From contig JAQGDQ010000701.1 in the NCBI GenBank assembly GCA_030141605.1, forward strand, positions 46,100 to 110,099: DNA of 64,000 nucleotides, given 5' to 3'. The translations under genes and the position numbers were made by a program. Of the stretch, positions 36,101 through 49,100 are shown piece after piece. This stretch comes from Tubiluchus corallicola (taxonomy: Eukaryota; Priapulida; Priapulimorpha; Priapulimorphida; Tubiluchidae). Position 1 is the stretch's first letter, and every line of letters begins with the position of its first letter. The notes under the pieces are model-generated. The model did no database searches. It was given only the letters and a program-made list of their open reading frames with translations, and was not told the DNA's origin.

Positions 36101-39100
36101 TGTTTCCAAAAAAACTAGGCATTTTTTGTTTTATGTCACCATTAGAAATTCAAAATGACTAGAAATAATATGACTAGCAGGCCAATGTTGGCCAGCTTAC
36201 GCCTTTTCACTGGTCACGTGATGTTGTTTTGTTGAATTGCAACTAGATTGATACTAGAAAAGTGTGCCAACCACGAAAATGCTATTGCCAGTTATATTGC
36301 ATAACAGGCAACATTTTACATAATAGTAAATCTATTTTCCATCACGTGATGTTGTTTAAATGAATAGCAGAATTAGTTACAAAACTAGTGTACAATTGCG
36401 GCTTGTAGCTAAAATTACTGGAGGTGCTGCTTCAAAAAAATTTTAGCTATTGTTTTACCACTGTGTTAAACGAAACAAGAATACGTAATTTTGATGTTGT
36501 AACTGTAATTTTAAACAAACAAACATATGAAAATTACACATATGAAAATCCTAAACAAAAAATATTGTTTGCTTACGAATAACATAAATTGTCGGAGTTC
36601 AAAAATATGCTGGAACACAGTTTTTAAGAACGTGATAACTAGCAGCGCATACTGCATGAGCGACAGTACCCTCTACCTAAAGTGCAGTATCTTATCTCTG
36701 ACACGTGCACACGGCTGCATGTGCACAACAACCAAACACCATATTGCTTCAGTTGTGAGCGCCCTGTGAAGCAAACAGTATTATCTCACATGCTCTCGAC
36801 CGTACAAGTATAAAGAAAGAGCTAAAGAAATATTGAATATTATCGATAATATTAAGTAAAAATAGGTGGTGGTGCTTAGCACAGTACCCTTACACGAGTT
36901 GCCACTGCTTGTGTATAGTAATAATTATTAACATAGCACAAAAGCAATTTCATTTTTAAAATTCTACAGTAGTATATGTTAATTTGAATTATCATTTAAT
37001 TAAAATACGCGTAGTTCATTTGTCTTGCCGACAATTGTGAGATATTGTTTTAGTGAAGTAAATGTTATCAATTCTTTAGATCCTGCCCCGGAATCTTACT
37101 GGGAAGAGTTAGCTGAGCAGAGGCGGCTGGCATTGGCAGAAACGCTATTAGAAAATAAAGAGGTATGATTGGCAAATGGAAACAATGATTCTAGTAAATG
37201 ACTGTAGTCTCTTTTACTTGATCCCTCTGTCAAGAAAAGAAAACATGACGTGTTAATCGACCATTGCGGACTACGTCTGATATGTTATTGGATTATTTAA
37301 TGCAAACATGTGGTGTTTTCTGCTATCGTGACCGTTCGAGTTTTGACAAACGTTTCGCTTTATGAAGTTCCTAGAATAGCTGCTTTAGATTGCAGTTTAC
37401 AGGATCGCCAGCATTGGTGAATTCTTGTCTGTCTGCAGTTTTAAACTACAGTCAAACCTCAATGCTTAAAGACCCGCATTTTTAGCAAAACAAAATACTT
37501 GCATTTGCATAGACATGCATGTATTAAGGTGCCTCGTTATAAAGGCAAACTGGCTATATCGCCAAGTTCTTTGCAGTCTCAAGTAGGCCGTGTAAAGATG
37601 TTTGACTGTAAATGCACTCAAGCCTTATCCCATTAGAAAAACAGTACAAAACTAGTTCCCACACAAAAGGTCACACATCTCAAGAAGTCTTATCAGAATT
37701 GATGGCCTGCTTTCAACGATATTATGCTGTGACGTCAGCTGCGTAACACAGCTTGTTTTTGTCATGCGATGTTACTTAACTCCTTCACTGCACTATTCAA
37801 AATAGGTCTTATAGGACCTATGACTTTTCTACTACTGTATGAACACAGACATAACTAAATGATTACAAATTAGACACTATTCAAGGGGAATCTCAGCTGT
37901 CCAATCATGCTATTTGTTTAAACATTTATAAGTGATTTAATTGGATAAAATCAAGAAAAACATGCCATTCTCAGGCAGTCCAATTAGCGTATTGAGTATC
38001 TTAACCTACAACCCAAGAATGCTGCGCAGAGTTCCGGTAAAAGCCAACCAGTCCGCTAAGGAGAAATTAAGGTCGTTTCATCTTTTAGCAAGAATTTTTT
38101 CTTAAAAATTGAGTAAACTTGAGGCTAAAGTGTATCAGTCTGGATAGTTGAATTTTTCTGCATTAGCTGATTTCACACAACTGATACTGCATTTTGTTAC
38201 GGTGCAAACACTGCAGTTACTGAGAGCTTTTTTTCAATTTATTCGTCAAAAATTGATTTTTAAAGTAACCTAATGGATTTTATATGTAATTTGCATGAAA
38301 ATCTGTTGTGTGAGGAGTAGAAACCTACAAAAATTAACAATTATAACATAATCGCTGCTTAGTGAGAGCAGCTTTTCATGAACCCATGCAGCAAACGATG
38401 AAGGAGTTAATTTTGTTTCATTTCTCTTTGAAAGAGGTATTTACAGAATCTTTTGAAAGGGACAAAATACATGTATAGAGCTTTTTGAAAAAGACTTATA
38501 TAGGGCAAACTTACTTTGTGAGAGCAAGATTCAATGGGCATTAAATGATGGCTCGTATGTATATTTCATACTAGATTGTGTTATTTGTGTATGCAGGGCT
38601 AATTATGAGATGTGTTCATCATCTCCCATGAATTGTTTGAGTCTTATAGCTGTGTAACTGTGTTATTTTTACGTATTGAAGTTGTACGGAGAGAATGCTT
38701 TACTAAGAGAAGAAAACATCTCACTAAAGGAGAATCTCAAGGAAGCCAAAGACTCCCTGGAATCGCAAGCTGCATATTATAGCATCATAATAAAGGTGAG
38801 AGATCATTTTATCGATCATATATGGATGGCTGAAAAGCTCTAAATATGGCAAACCGATTAAACTAAAAAAGGACTAAAGCTATGTCTGTTTGAGGTGAAG
38901 GATTAGCACTGATAGTCAACTGATAGTGGTTGAGTTAGCAGTGGTTTTGCAAGCAGTTTTATAAACAGTCTACAGTGCATGAAAATGACTAATTAATTTC
39001 TAGCAGAAATAACAAAATGTTCACATACGGTCAACCTCGGATATAAGGGACACCTTGGGACCGGAAAAAATCGTTCCTTATATCCGATGTCCCTTATACC

Positions 39101-39754
39101 CGAAGTTGAGTCAGACCAAGGGTGTATCTAGGCCTGTACTTTTACCCTTTTACTCGAGGAAACCGAGCTGTTCGAAGGTTGAGTTTGCGAGAAATTGAGG
39201 TTGAAAATCGATCAATTTCGCTTTGATCATAGGGTCCCTTATATGCGAGGTAATTGGCCTGGGTTTCTATTACGCGAGACCTGAAGATATCGTCCCTTAT
39301 AACCGAAAGTCCCTTATATCAGAGTATGTACCTTATATACGAAGATTTTTACATAGGAAAAATGTTACGAAAAATCGGGACCGGTGTTGGTGGTCCCTTA
39401 TAAGCGAGTACCTTATACTCGAGGTTGACTGTATTTTTACTTTAAAATGTCTTACTGTTTTGCCATGGTAAAACTTATTGTGCAGCTGATACGTTTATGC
39501 AGTTGTAATAAAACTTGTAATTCATCAAAGTGACTTTTGTGATTATCAAGTAGCTTAATATTCACTAGCTCATAGTTTAACGTGTTTGGTTTTCTTAGAG
39601 TCTCTCGCAGGGATGCCAAACTGAGGCATGTATGTCCATGATTGATGATGCAAGTAGTCAGTCAGACCACCCAGCCACTTCTGCAGATCACCGGCTATCA
39701 TTAGAGAACAATGTTGCTGTAAACCAGCAAACCAGTGAGACAGATAGCGAGTGA
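33115..39754 (+). CDS. GMNN: Geminin, complete, six coding exons
   Basis: Coding exons: 33,115-33,189; 33,767-33,848; 35,812-35,961; 37,080-37,162; 38,682-38,795; 39,599-39,754. All phases agree, giving 219 aa (human 209). Near the N-terminus KRKILQEIQP matches geminin's destruction-box region; R9-K-I-L12 is the RxxL degron, with RKML (4-7) as a second candidate. EEAFELMC then ESYWEELAEQRRLALAETLL and ENKELYGENALLREEN form the start of the geminin coiled coil (about 107-170), with the conserved YW and RR. Geminin dimerises through this coil, binds CDT1 and blocks re-licensing of replication origins, then is destroyed through the APC/C. The tail is Ser/Asp-rich. The RR-x-AL pattern and short length favour geminin over its multicilin and GEMC1 relatives. 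The first exon starts at 33,100, so a 5' noncoding exon lies upstream. The start ATG is the first in frame within that exon. Confidence 0.94.
33483..33573. repeat. GA-rich low-complexity tract
   Basis: Impure (GA)n/(GAGT)n tract in geminin intron 1. Confidence 0.8.
34589..35525 (+). mobile_element. pogo-like element, family C copy 2
   Basis: CAGTAGGTGCCTCTTAACAG to TAAGCAGCGCCTACTG with TA on each side, 937 bp, in geminin intron 2. It matches 16,271-17,216 through most of its length. No intact transposase frame; the 62-aa frame at 34,800 is too short to assign. Confidence 0.85.
35662..35757. repeat. 43-bp direct duplication
   Basis: TTCACTGAGATTTGCACACC ATGATTGTGCTGGTGAnCTTGTG occurs twice in a row in geminin intron 2, about 55 bp before exon 3. 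Confidence 0.8.
36393..36907 (+). mobile_element. hAT-like MITE, family E copy 3
   Basis: The ends CAATTGCGGCTTGTAGCTA and ACACGAGTTGCCACTG are flanked by CTAGTGTA and CTTGTGTA (7 of 8 identical), an almost intact 8-bp duplication. It is in geminin intron 3. Confidence 0.78.
37449..37608 (+). mobile_element. Short pogo-like MITE (family L)
   Basis: CAGTCAAACCTCAATGC and GTAAAGATGTTTGACTG form inverted ends with TA on each side. Only 160 bp, in geminin intron 4. It is distinct from family A. Confidence 0.65.
37780..38406. mobile_element. piggyBac-like MITE
   Basis: The ends CTCCTTCACTGC and GCAAACGATGAAGGAG lie directly next to TTAA on both sides, as in piggyBac elements. 627 bp in geminin intron 4 with no transposase. 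Confidence 0.65.
39028..39431 (+). mobile_element. pogo-like MITE, family A copy 3
   Basis: CGGTCAACCTCGGATATAAG to GAGGTTGACTG next to TA, 404 bp with an internal deletion relative to copy 2. In geminin intron 5. Confidence 0.85.
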
Positions 39755-40149
39755 CCAGTCCTGTATGTTGTACATCCTTATGCTATTTTCAAAGTCAGTG
39801 TCACAGGAAGAGAAATGTTACTTGCTTTCGACTTTTGACGGTGCCTCTGTTCAAATGCCGTGTGTCATAGTTGAGCACTGAGAAATGCCATATGGTGAAT
39901 TCTGCGGTGTAACTATGGGTTTGTGTAACACAACTCATGTTACGTTTTTCCTGTACATGTACCAGTAATGAATTGCAGAGCTCTACAAATAGCTTACATT
40001 TGCACCTGCACACTTTCTGAAGAGCAGAGTTATAAATTTATTTACCTGTTCAAGAAGAAACGTGTTAATTAATGTCATAAACGAATTCCATCACATGTGA
40101 CGATGAACTGTTTTAATTTTAAGGCATTGAATTATCAACAGAATTCTGT

Positions 40150-40440
40150 TGTCGTGTTACCATTGTTAGAAGCACAGTTGGGATGCAAGTTGAAAGTAGG
40201 TTTTCTGTTCTCCTGTTACCATTGTTAGAAGCACACTTGGGATGCAAGTTGAAAATAGGTTTTCTGTTCTCCTGTTACCATTGTTAGAAGCACAGTTGGG
40301 ATGCAAGTTGAAAGTAGGTTTTCTGTTCTCCTGTTGCCATTGTTAGAAGCACAGTTGGGATGCAAGTTGAAAGTAAGTTTTCTGTTCTCCTGTTACCATT
40401 GTTAGAAGCACAGTTGAGATGCAAGTTGAAAGTAGGTTTT
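40150..40440. repeat. 59-bp tandem repeat, five copies
   Basis: GTTAGAAGCACAGTTGGGAT GCAAGTTGAAAGTAGGTTTT recurs at 40,165, 40,224, 40,283, 40,342 and 40,401, strictly 59 bp apart. About 400 bp past the geminin stop, so probably in its 3' UTR. Confidence 0.9.
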
Positions 40441-40652
40441 AAATATTACGAACCGCATTGTAAATTTCTTCAGCAAACGAATTTCATGAAGTTTGCGCTC
40501 AAGGTATATTCTTCATTATTTTGTCACACTGGTTGACACTGTGTAAAACGGATCGTAATTTATTATGGCATATTTAACATTTCTATTTGTATCTCTAGGA
40601 TACTAAATCTTTACTGTAATAAGTTTTTGTAAATGTCATTATAAAAGGTGTA

Positions 40653-41038
40653 CAGTGTTCCCTCGCTACTTCGCGTTTCGTTTATCACGGACTCTCTGTT
40701 TCGCGGGTTTTCAAAAATATTAATGTAAAATATTTATCACGGTATTTTCGCTGTTTCGCGGCTTTTTGCGTACTCCGTCTAAAGTATTTTTGCACATGCG
40801 TAATACGTATTGTACAGTAATGTATAGATTTGATGAATTTTGCATAAAAAATCACAATTTTGTGAACATTTAAGTAAAGTTTTTTCAAAGGTACATGTAC
40901 AGTATGTGAAAAGTTATTAAGGGAATAGGAAAGGGTTATGTATAAGAGTGTGGGGAGGGTTTATAAAGACTTAAAATAATGTATAACTATCGCGGGTGGG
41001 CCTGGAACGGAACACTCGCGATAAGTGAGGGAACACTG
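40653..41038 (+). mobile_element. pogo/Tigger-like MITE, family B copy 1
   Basis: CAGTGTTCCCTCGCTACTT and AAGTGAGGGAACACTG with TA on each side, 386 bp. These ends match a widespread pogo/Tigger-type terminus. The second copy is at 48,364-48,834. Confidence 0.88.
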
Positions 41039-41945
41039 TAATCGTAAAGGTATAAACTTTAATAAATGTGTATAGTTTCATTTTTGTATGAAATTTTCCA
41101 AATCTAGTTCTTCTAAATTTAGCAATGTAGATTTTTATTAATGATTTTATTTGTTTACAACACACAATAAACGTTTTATCACAATAATTCTGAATGCCTT
41201 AATTATAATTATAAAAGTAACCTTCAAAACAAATGCAAAAGTGATAATAATTTTGAACAAGCTCAAACCTAATTTTATAGTACTCGTTGTCGAAGAATGT
41301 ATACGTTTAAGTCTATAATAGTCAACTTCAAAGAAAGTTATGTTCATTTCAAGTTTTTTTGCAGACACAAAATCTCGACTTCTCATCAACCGCTTCACAG
41401 GGAAAATAATTAAAGCTCAGTTAATTTCTTTTGCGCCTTTATTTTCTTATGCGGCTTCCAGTTTTTCGTCAAACCATTGGAATTTTTTACAAATTTCTGA
41501 AAGATTATAAATACACTCTTGTAAATTATCTAAATCACATTGCTTACATTATTTATACCATTTATTCGTATCCTTATGCTGTACAACAAATACACACACG
41601 GAAACAACACATGATAAGAACTGTGATGTAAATTCGTTCAATCTCTGCATACTAAAGGAAAAGAAGGTCTGTTAAAGCAAAGTAAAAAAATAATAAAAAA
41701 TAACAACAACAATAATAATAATAAGTTAATAATGGTAATGATGATGATGATAATAATAAGTTAATAAAAACACTATAGCAATTTGCCATGCTATCTGACA
41801 TTTATCGAGGGATAAGTTTTTTCCAAGAACAGGATTATTTAAATTTCATAATAAAACTACATAGAAAAAGTTATTGAATTGATTAATTCACCAGATATGT
41901 TGAATTGGCATACACTAAGAAGGGCCATTTCATCTGAAGTTATGA

Positions 41946-42413
41946 AAGCCCAGAAGGTCTCAATGAACTAGAGTTCTTCAAAGCTGTTGAGGTAATGCAT
42001 TGTTTTAACTTCAATGTTCTTTGTTTGGCATGAATTTTCATTTCAAATATTGAAGATCGCTTGGAAATCAATAGTACATTGTTAACTCTTCATGATTATG
42101 AATATTTGGGCGGTTTTGTCATCCCCGAATAAATGGCCCATAACGATCTAACTTCGTGACATACTAGTGCAAACCTTTATATTTTCTCAAATAGAATTAA
42201 ATTTTCTTTCTAGCACTCTAAATTTAATGTTCAGATATTGTTTCTATGGAGTAATTAGCAGGAAATTTGAAAAGTTTGCATTTCAAGTTTGAGTTTCAAA
42301 TTTGAGTTTTCATTTCAAAGCCTTGCAGCTTCCAAGAGACATCTTGTATCTAAAACTGTTCAATATAAAAACTGCAGAGCACTCAAATCACTCTAATTTG
42401 TATATCTAATAAC
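41946..42413 (+). repeat. Duplicated 0.45-kb block, copy A
   Basis: It is nearly identical to 46,590-47,029 over about 0.45 kb. Its first part could encode EGLNELEFFKAVE followed by GTAATG, resembling an exon with a donor, but no gene can be assigned. Confidence 0.7.
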
Positions 42414-42659
42414 TGTTCAAACAGCCTAAAACATGAAATTTCTACTCATGTTACAAAACTTGCCGCACTCGAATCTGCCCTGAGCTGGCTACGCATGACA
42501 ACATCCAAGTTTGTTCAGAGTACCGCTCACTGTCAGCACTTGCTGCTGTTACATTATGTGACCACACACCCAGATTACAATGAAAAATACCTTGGCATGC
42601 AATAAGCTGTGTTAATGAGCTCAGGGCTGATCAACGTTCGCTGCTATGTAGTGATACTG

Positions 42660-43139
42660 TACTGCAGTACCCCTGACATCACTACGCCACTTAAATCAGG
42701 GGAAGAAAAGGCAATGTTAAATTATGACCCAAAAAACTTTCCGTGCAAATCTGTATTACTTAGCATTTCACTTACCTGCTGGAAAGACTTATGTAACTAG
42801 ACTAATAATTTAAAATGTTTGTGCCAATTGGTAAAATCTCGCTGACTCACCCTCCAGGGTGCGCCATTCACTAGCCAAAAACGTATTTTTAATCTTATTG
42901 ACAAGATACGGTAATTTAAAATTTGACTTAATTAGCAATATGTATGCTAAGAATGCTCTGATTATTTTTTAAAACTTTATTTAATGTTATCAAAACTCGT
43001 CGCGGGAGTTTAAATTTACACGTTTTATACAGCGTTATGGTCGATGCAAGCCATGCATACGAAAAGGTAGTACGTAAGTGGTATGAAATTTCGAGACAAA
43101 TTTTTTAAGCTTTATGTATGTGGAGGGTTTTCTTGTGAT
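42660..43139 (-). mobile_element. TTAA MITE family G, partial copy 3
   Basis: It aligns with family G copies (GGTGCGCCATTCACTAGCC, TTTAAATTTACACG) and ends TTTTCTTGTGA next to TTAA at 43,140. The left end is missing. It stops 17 bp short of the SLC44 stop codon, so it supplies that gene's 3' UTR. Confidence 0.65.
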
Positions 43140-43155
43140 TTAAGAGAGCTGTCAG

Positions 43156-46100
43156 TCATAGTATCTTGGAAGAACCAAGCAGGAAGACGAACAAGAACTT
43201 ATTCAAATTACAGTGTGCTAAATTCAACCCCCAGTCATGACTTACCATTAAACTCACACTCATGTAATATGGTTTAGTTTGTCCATCGTTGTGAGCCATG
43301 TCTTCGCAGAAGCAAATAAACAGTGTGTCAATCACCATTTCATAGACGCTGACAAACATGCGAACAGCCAAGTAGGCAAAGATGCAACCGATCGCTACGG
43401 GAACCACTCGATTGTAGAAGAAAATGTCCATGTACTAAAAAATGTCAATATACATATTGTAAAATGTATCTTAACGTTTTTTTACTAATTCAACTTCCTA
43501 TTTGTTGAATTAGAGTGAATTTACTTTGATATTTGGCACAAGCATCTATGCACAAGTTGATTAAAGTGGTGTTTTTGTAACTTGCAGATCTGGATAAGTT
43601 TTGGGAAGTGCAGAATAGATAAAATAGCTTTAGGTTTACATTGTTTTCAATGCACCCGTTTATACAGCCTACGTATGTGTTATTCTTTTTCTATTTCCTA
43701 TTGATTTTTTCGCAGGGTGGAAATGCATACACACACGCAAGTTACGTAAACACCACTTAAAGGGCAAGAAGAGGGTTACCTGAAGTAGGTTTCAGAAAAA
43801 TCACCTTGAAAATTTTATACTAGTTTACAGCAGTTTCATGCACATATTGTACTCGCGTTGAAAGGAATTCTTGTTTGTTTTAATTTTAAATCTCCCGCAA
43901 TACTGTTTCAACTGTTCCAACCGCGCCATTACATGATGTCACTATGCAAAAATAAATTAGGGGAACAAAAGGAAATGTTAAACTATTTCACAAAAAACTT
44001 TGCATGCAAATCTATATTACATAGCATTTCGCTTACCTGCTAAAACGACTTGTGTAACTAGAAATAATAATTTAATATGCTTTCAGCAATTGGTAAACTG
44101 TTGCTGACTCACCCTCCAGGGTGCACCACTCACTAACCAAAAACGTATTTTTAATCTTATTGACAAGATACAGTAATTTAAAATTTTACTTAGTTAGTAA
44201 CGTGCGATCGAATGCTATCATTATTTTTTCAAACTTTACTTAATGTTATCCAAACTTGTTTCAAATGACCTACCATCAAAATGGCTGCACTTAATGATCA
44301 CCGCGGGAATTTAAATTTACATGTTTTATACAGCGTTACTGCTGATTGAAGTCCTGCATGCAAAAAGACAGTATGTAAGTGGTATAAAATTTCAAGACGA
44401 ATTTTTAGAGCTTTATGTAAGTGGAGGATTTTCTTGTGCTTTAAGTCACTCAGCTATTACTTCGTTTTCACTTTAAATGAGAACCGTACTGCAATAAAAG
44501 TTCGAGTTATTAAAACGATGCAAATTTGGAAATACAAACAAACTATTCTATGAGCTAAGCAGATTCATAAGTTTTAGAAAAAAAATGAAGGTGATGGTAA
44601 TGACTACCGATGAAGGTCAAATGCTTGTTTAAGTCAAGTGATATTGCTAGATGTGAAATTAATGTGAATATTATATTAACAGTCGTTAATTCTTATATTA
44701 AAGAACTATTATCAAAGTTATGTTACATAGGGAACTAGGGATTGCATGTTTATTTATTTATTTATGAGTATATTTAATTTATATGTACTTAAAAATTACA
44801 TACTGTAATAATATAGTATTAATTACATACCCAAAAATTACATACTTTATTGGGGTTCAACTTCACAATAAGCACAAGAGTTGTGCAAAATTATTTAAGC
44901 TTCGAATGCTAAACATGGATCAGTAAAATCATTGCATGTTAGTTTTAGCAATAGCATGACATTGGGTTTGTAATGCAGCACAAGACTTTACATGCAAAAG
45001 CAAACACTAGCACAGAAAGTCCTCTCTTAATGATGACTCACAGTTTAGCAACATTTCACTTTAACGATGCTGAACATTTGACACCTTTTTTTTACTTAAT
45101 GACACGGGTTTCGTTTTAACGAAAATCTTTTTAATTTGTTCAAATCTATTTTTATTCTATCAGCAACATTCTTGCCTGGTCTGAAGCATTGGAACAGCCC
45201 ATATTGCGTTGTTCTGTTCTAAAAATGCATTAGTAATTAGAAAAATGCAATTATTATAATGTTCGTATTTTTGAACTGAATACTAAATATTAAGTAGCTA
45301 CATAAGTGTCCCAAGGTTGCCCCAGGGCTTGGTTTTGTCCATGCAGTGGTTATTGTTTAACCACTGCCTAGGCTTCAGCATTAAACCAAGCGACACTGTT
45401 AGCTAGGTATTGGTAGGAAAGATATGTGTGTCACGCAAGCAGAAAAAAATTTGTCAGCAGAAATATGAATAAAACTCATAAAACATTTAATTTGTGTTTG
45501 AAGCAGCATGGATGTTTGCCTCTTGAACGCATCTCAATTCTTTTATATTGGTTTCTATGGAAGTCTTGGCTTCATTTAATGATGGAATGCATTAAGGTCG
45601 TTAAGTGAAGACTTAGTGTATCTGGTATTTTTAATTATCATACGTCAATAAGAAAGTATCCAATAATCCCCGTCAGTGCAACACATATAATCTTGGTGAT
45701 GGTAAGAACAAGTGCTCCAACTGATTTCAATGCAGCCACTCCAACTGCATTGTCTAGAATAATGAAGAATGCCTTCTTGGCAGCTTGCCAAAATCCCAGA
45801 CCATATATGGCTGAAACAAGAAAAGGTTAAAAATTATAATCTTGCAAACTCGTCTGATTGGAGTATTTTCGCTAACTACACTATTTCAAGGTGGGTTTCT
45901 CCATCTATCTCTTAAAGAAATACAAGCTATTTTTCTCTGATGGTTGTTTGCAACAAAGGACAATATCTCAGTGAAAAGCGTGAAACTTTGCAATAATCTC
46001 ATATGTTATATTATATGCCCCATATGTTAGTAGCTCATCTGTACCTAATACAGGTTTACGGAAATCGTGAAGCGTTTTAGATCAAGATTCGAAGTAACTA

Positions 46101-49100
46101 GCCGAATGAAAAATTATGAAAAATAAATCCCCATCGCAACACTAGAACTGAGTAGTTCAACAGAACCATTTCTTTTGAACAGTAATACATTGAAGATTAA
46201 TTTTGCTTGTACCTTAGTTTTTGTGACAGCTTTGTGATTGAGTTCTCAGATACTGATCGCAAAACATATGATTTTACTTGCCCACCATTATCACCCATCT
46301 TATTCCAATAATTACAGTCAACCTCGGATATAAGGGACAACTCCGGACCAGAAAAAACCGTTCCTTATATACGATGTCCCTTATAGCCGAAGTCGAGTCA
46401 GACCGAGGGTGTATCTAGACCTGTAATTTTACCCATATTTTTATGGATTATTGCTACACATTCAGTGCAAACGGCATGTAGGAAGCTTCATAGGATGCGA
46501 GATGTATGTGACCGCGGAAACCGCGGTTGTTCGAAGGCCGAGTTTGTGAAAAAATGAAGTAAAATTCGATCAAACTACGAAAGGTTGTGTTCGACACGCA
46601 GCCCACAAGGTCTCAATGAACTAGAGTTCTTCAAAGCTGTTGAGGTAATGCATTGTTTTAACTTCAATGTTCTTTGTTTGGCATCAATTTTCATTTGAAA
46701 TATTGAAGATCGCTTGGAAATCAATAGTACATTGTTAACTCTTCATGATTATGAATATTTGGGCGGTTTTGTCATCCCCGAATAAATGGCCCATAATGAT
46801 CTAACTTCGTGACATACTAGTGCAAACCTTTACATTTTCTGAAACTGGATTAAATTTTCTTTCTAGCACTCTAAATTTAACGTTCAGATATTGTTTCTAA
46901 GGAGTATTTAGTAGGAAATTTGTAAAATTTGCAAAATTTTCACAGAGTTTTCATTCCAAAGCCTTCCAGGAGACATCTTGTATCTAAAACTGTTCAACAT
47001 AAAAACTCAAATCACTCTAATTTGTATATACAGTCAACCTCGGATATAAGGGACAACTCTAGACTGGAAAAAACGTCCCTTATATCCGATGTCCTTTATA
47101 GCTGAAGTCGAGTCAGACCGAGGGTGTATCTAGACCTGTACTTTTACCCATATTTTATGGATTATTGCTACACATTCAGTGCAAACGGTATGTAGGAAGC
47201 TCCTTCAGTGATGCGAGATGTATGTGATCGCAGAAACCGAGCTGTTCGAAGGCTGAGTTTGCGAAAATCAATTTCGCTTTGATCATAGGGTCCCTTATAT
47301 GCGCGGTAATTTACCTGGGTTTCTATTACGCGGGACCTGAAGATATCGTCCCTTATAACCAAAAGTCCCTTATATCCGAGTACCTTATATAGGAAGATTT
47401 TTACATACGAAAAACATTACGAGAAATCGGGATCGGTGTTGGTGGTCCCTTATAAGCGAGTACCTTATACTCAAGGTTGACTTTATTCATATTGACTAAC
47501 ATGCATTTGAATTTTATAATAGGCCTATAAAAATATATTAATATTATCTTCAATGTTAATAATATTTTTATGATGAATTAATTAATGACCACCTGTACCA
47601 AGCCACCAAAAGTAAATTCTGTAAATATAACAATATATCAATGCAGTGTTTTTACGACTCTCATAGTCATACACCGCCCTCATACATTTTCTTCTATAAA
47701 TAACAGTTTCATTACGTCAAAAACAAATAGGTCTAGTATAACTACCAAGCATTTTACTGAATTCAAATCAAATTATAATTGACATGCATAAATTTGAACA
47801 AGATTAGAGACAGTGTATGGTAGAAAGCTATGTTGACTTATCTAGGCCTATTGTATGGGCCTAATTAGTCAGTTTTTGTAAAAGAAAATAACACATCTAT
47901 CTTTATATTTTCTATATAGTTCAAAATTTAACACAATTTTCGTAACACTGCAAAAATGGCCAACTTGGTTTATATCATCGAACCTGGCGCATTATCACCA
48001 TTAGCATCAATTCATTATCATTGTCATCACCATCACCATTGTCATTAGCACTAATATCACCATCGTTGTCATCATTATCAACACCAATTATCATTTTTTT
48101 GCATCTATTTTCTTCGCTCTACTTAACATATTTTTTTAGTTGTTGTTTATGTCATTAATTAAGTCTTATCCATGTTGAGCATTGCTCATAAGTTAATTTC
48201 TACTGCTGCGCACGTAGCACTGTAATGCATTGTTAATTTGTAATTGTATATGTGCTTAATGCATGAATAAATAAACCTTGACAAGAGGTTTCTTCAGTCT
48301 AACATAAGATACAAATATTGGTTAATGTTTCTCGGCAGATTGGGATATTTGGACATGATTATACAGTGTTCCCTCACTTATCACAGGTGTTCCGTTGCTG
48401 GCCCACTCGCGATAAGTGAATTTCCGCGAAGTAGGGACGCTATACCTATTTGTACACAATCGTGTGTTGTGTACAAGCTCACGTCGGCAAGTAGCACCTC
48501 AAGCGGGCGCAAGTACTACATTTCGTTTTTGGTGTGTATTCATCTGCCGAATAAATATACTATTTACTGTAAATGGTAATTTTTTATGATTTATAATATT
48601 CTTTTAATGTTAGAATTAATATTTTTAATATATTTTTATACATTTTGTGATTTTTTTATGCAAAATTCATCAAATCTAAACATTACTGTACAATACGTAC
48701 TACGCATGTGCAAAAATACTTTAGACGGAGTACCGCAAAAACCAGCGAAATGGCGAAATACCGGGATAAATATTTTACATTAATATGTTTGAAAACCCGC
48801 GATAAACGAACCGCGAAGTAGCGAGGGAACACTGTACACTATTTGTTATTAAATGATGTCAACTCCTAGTGGAGTTTTTAGCACTGGGAACTTAGACGGA
48901 GAATTAACCTTGAATGCTCCTCTGTTTTATTCATAAAAAACAAAATATATTCAATAACATTTCTATATTTTACTTATATCTATATCTCTTACCGATTTCA
49001 ATGTAAGCGTTGCGGTTGATGAATTTCAAGATTTTCTCAAAACACCACAGACAACAAGTCAGACATTTATGGATGTACTGTGTAGCTTTATTACTTTGAT

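Larger units (their letters stand above)
39755..43155. other. Convergent intergenic region, geminin to SLC44
   Basis: Both genes end toward this 3.4-kb gap. It holds a 59-bp tandem array, a family B element, an AAT/ATG microsatellite (about 41,690-41,765), a duplicated 0.45-kb block and a partial family G element. The first AATAAA after geminin's stop is near 41,061. Confidence 0.5.
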
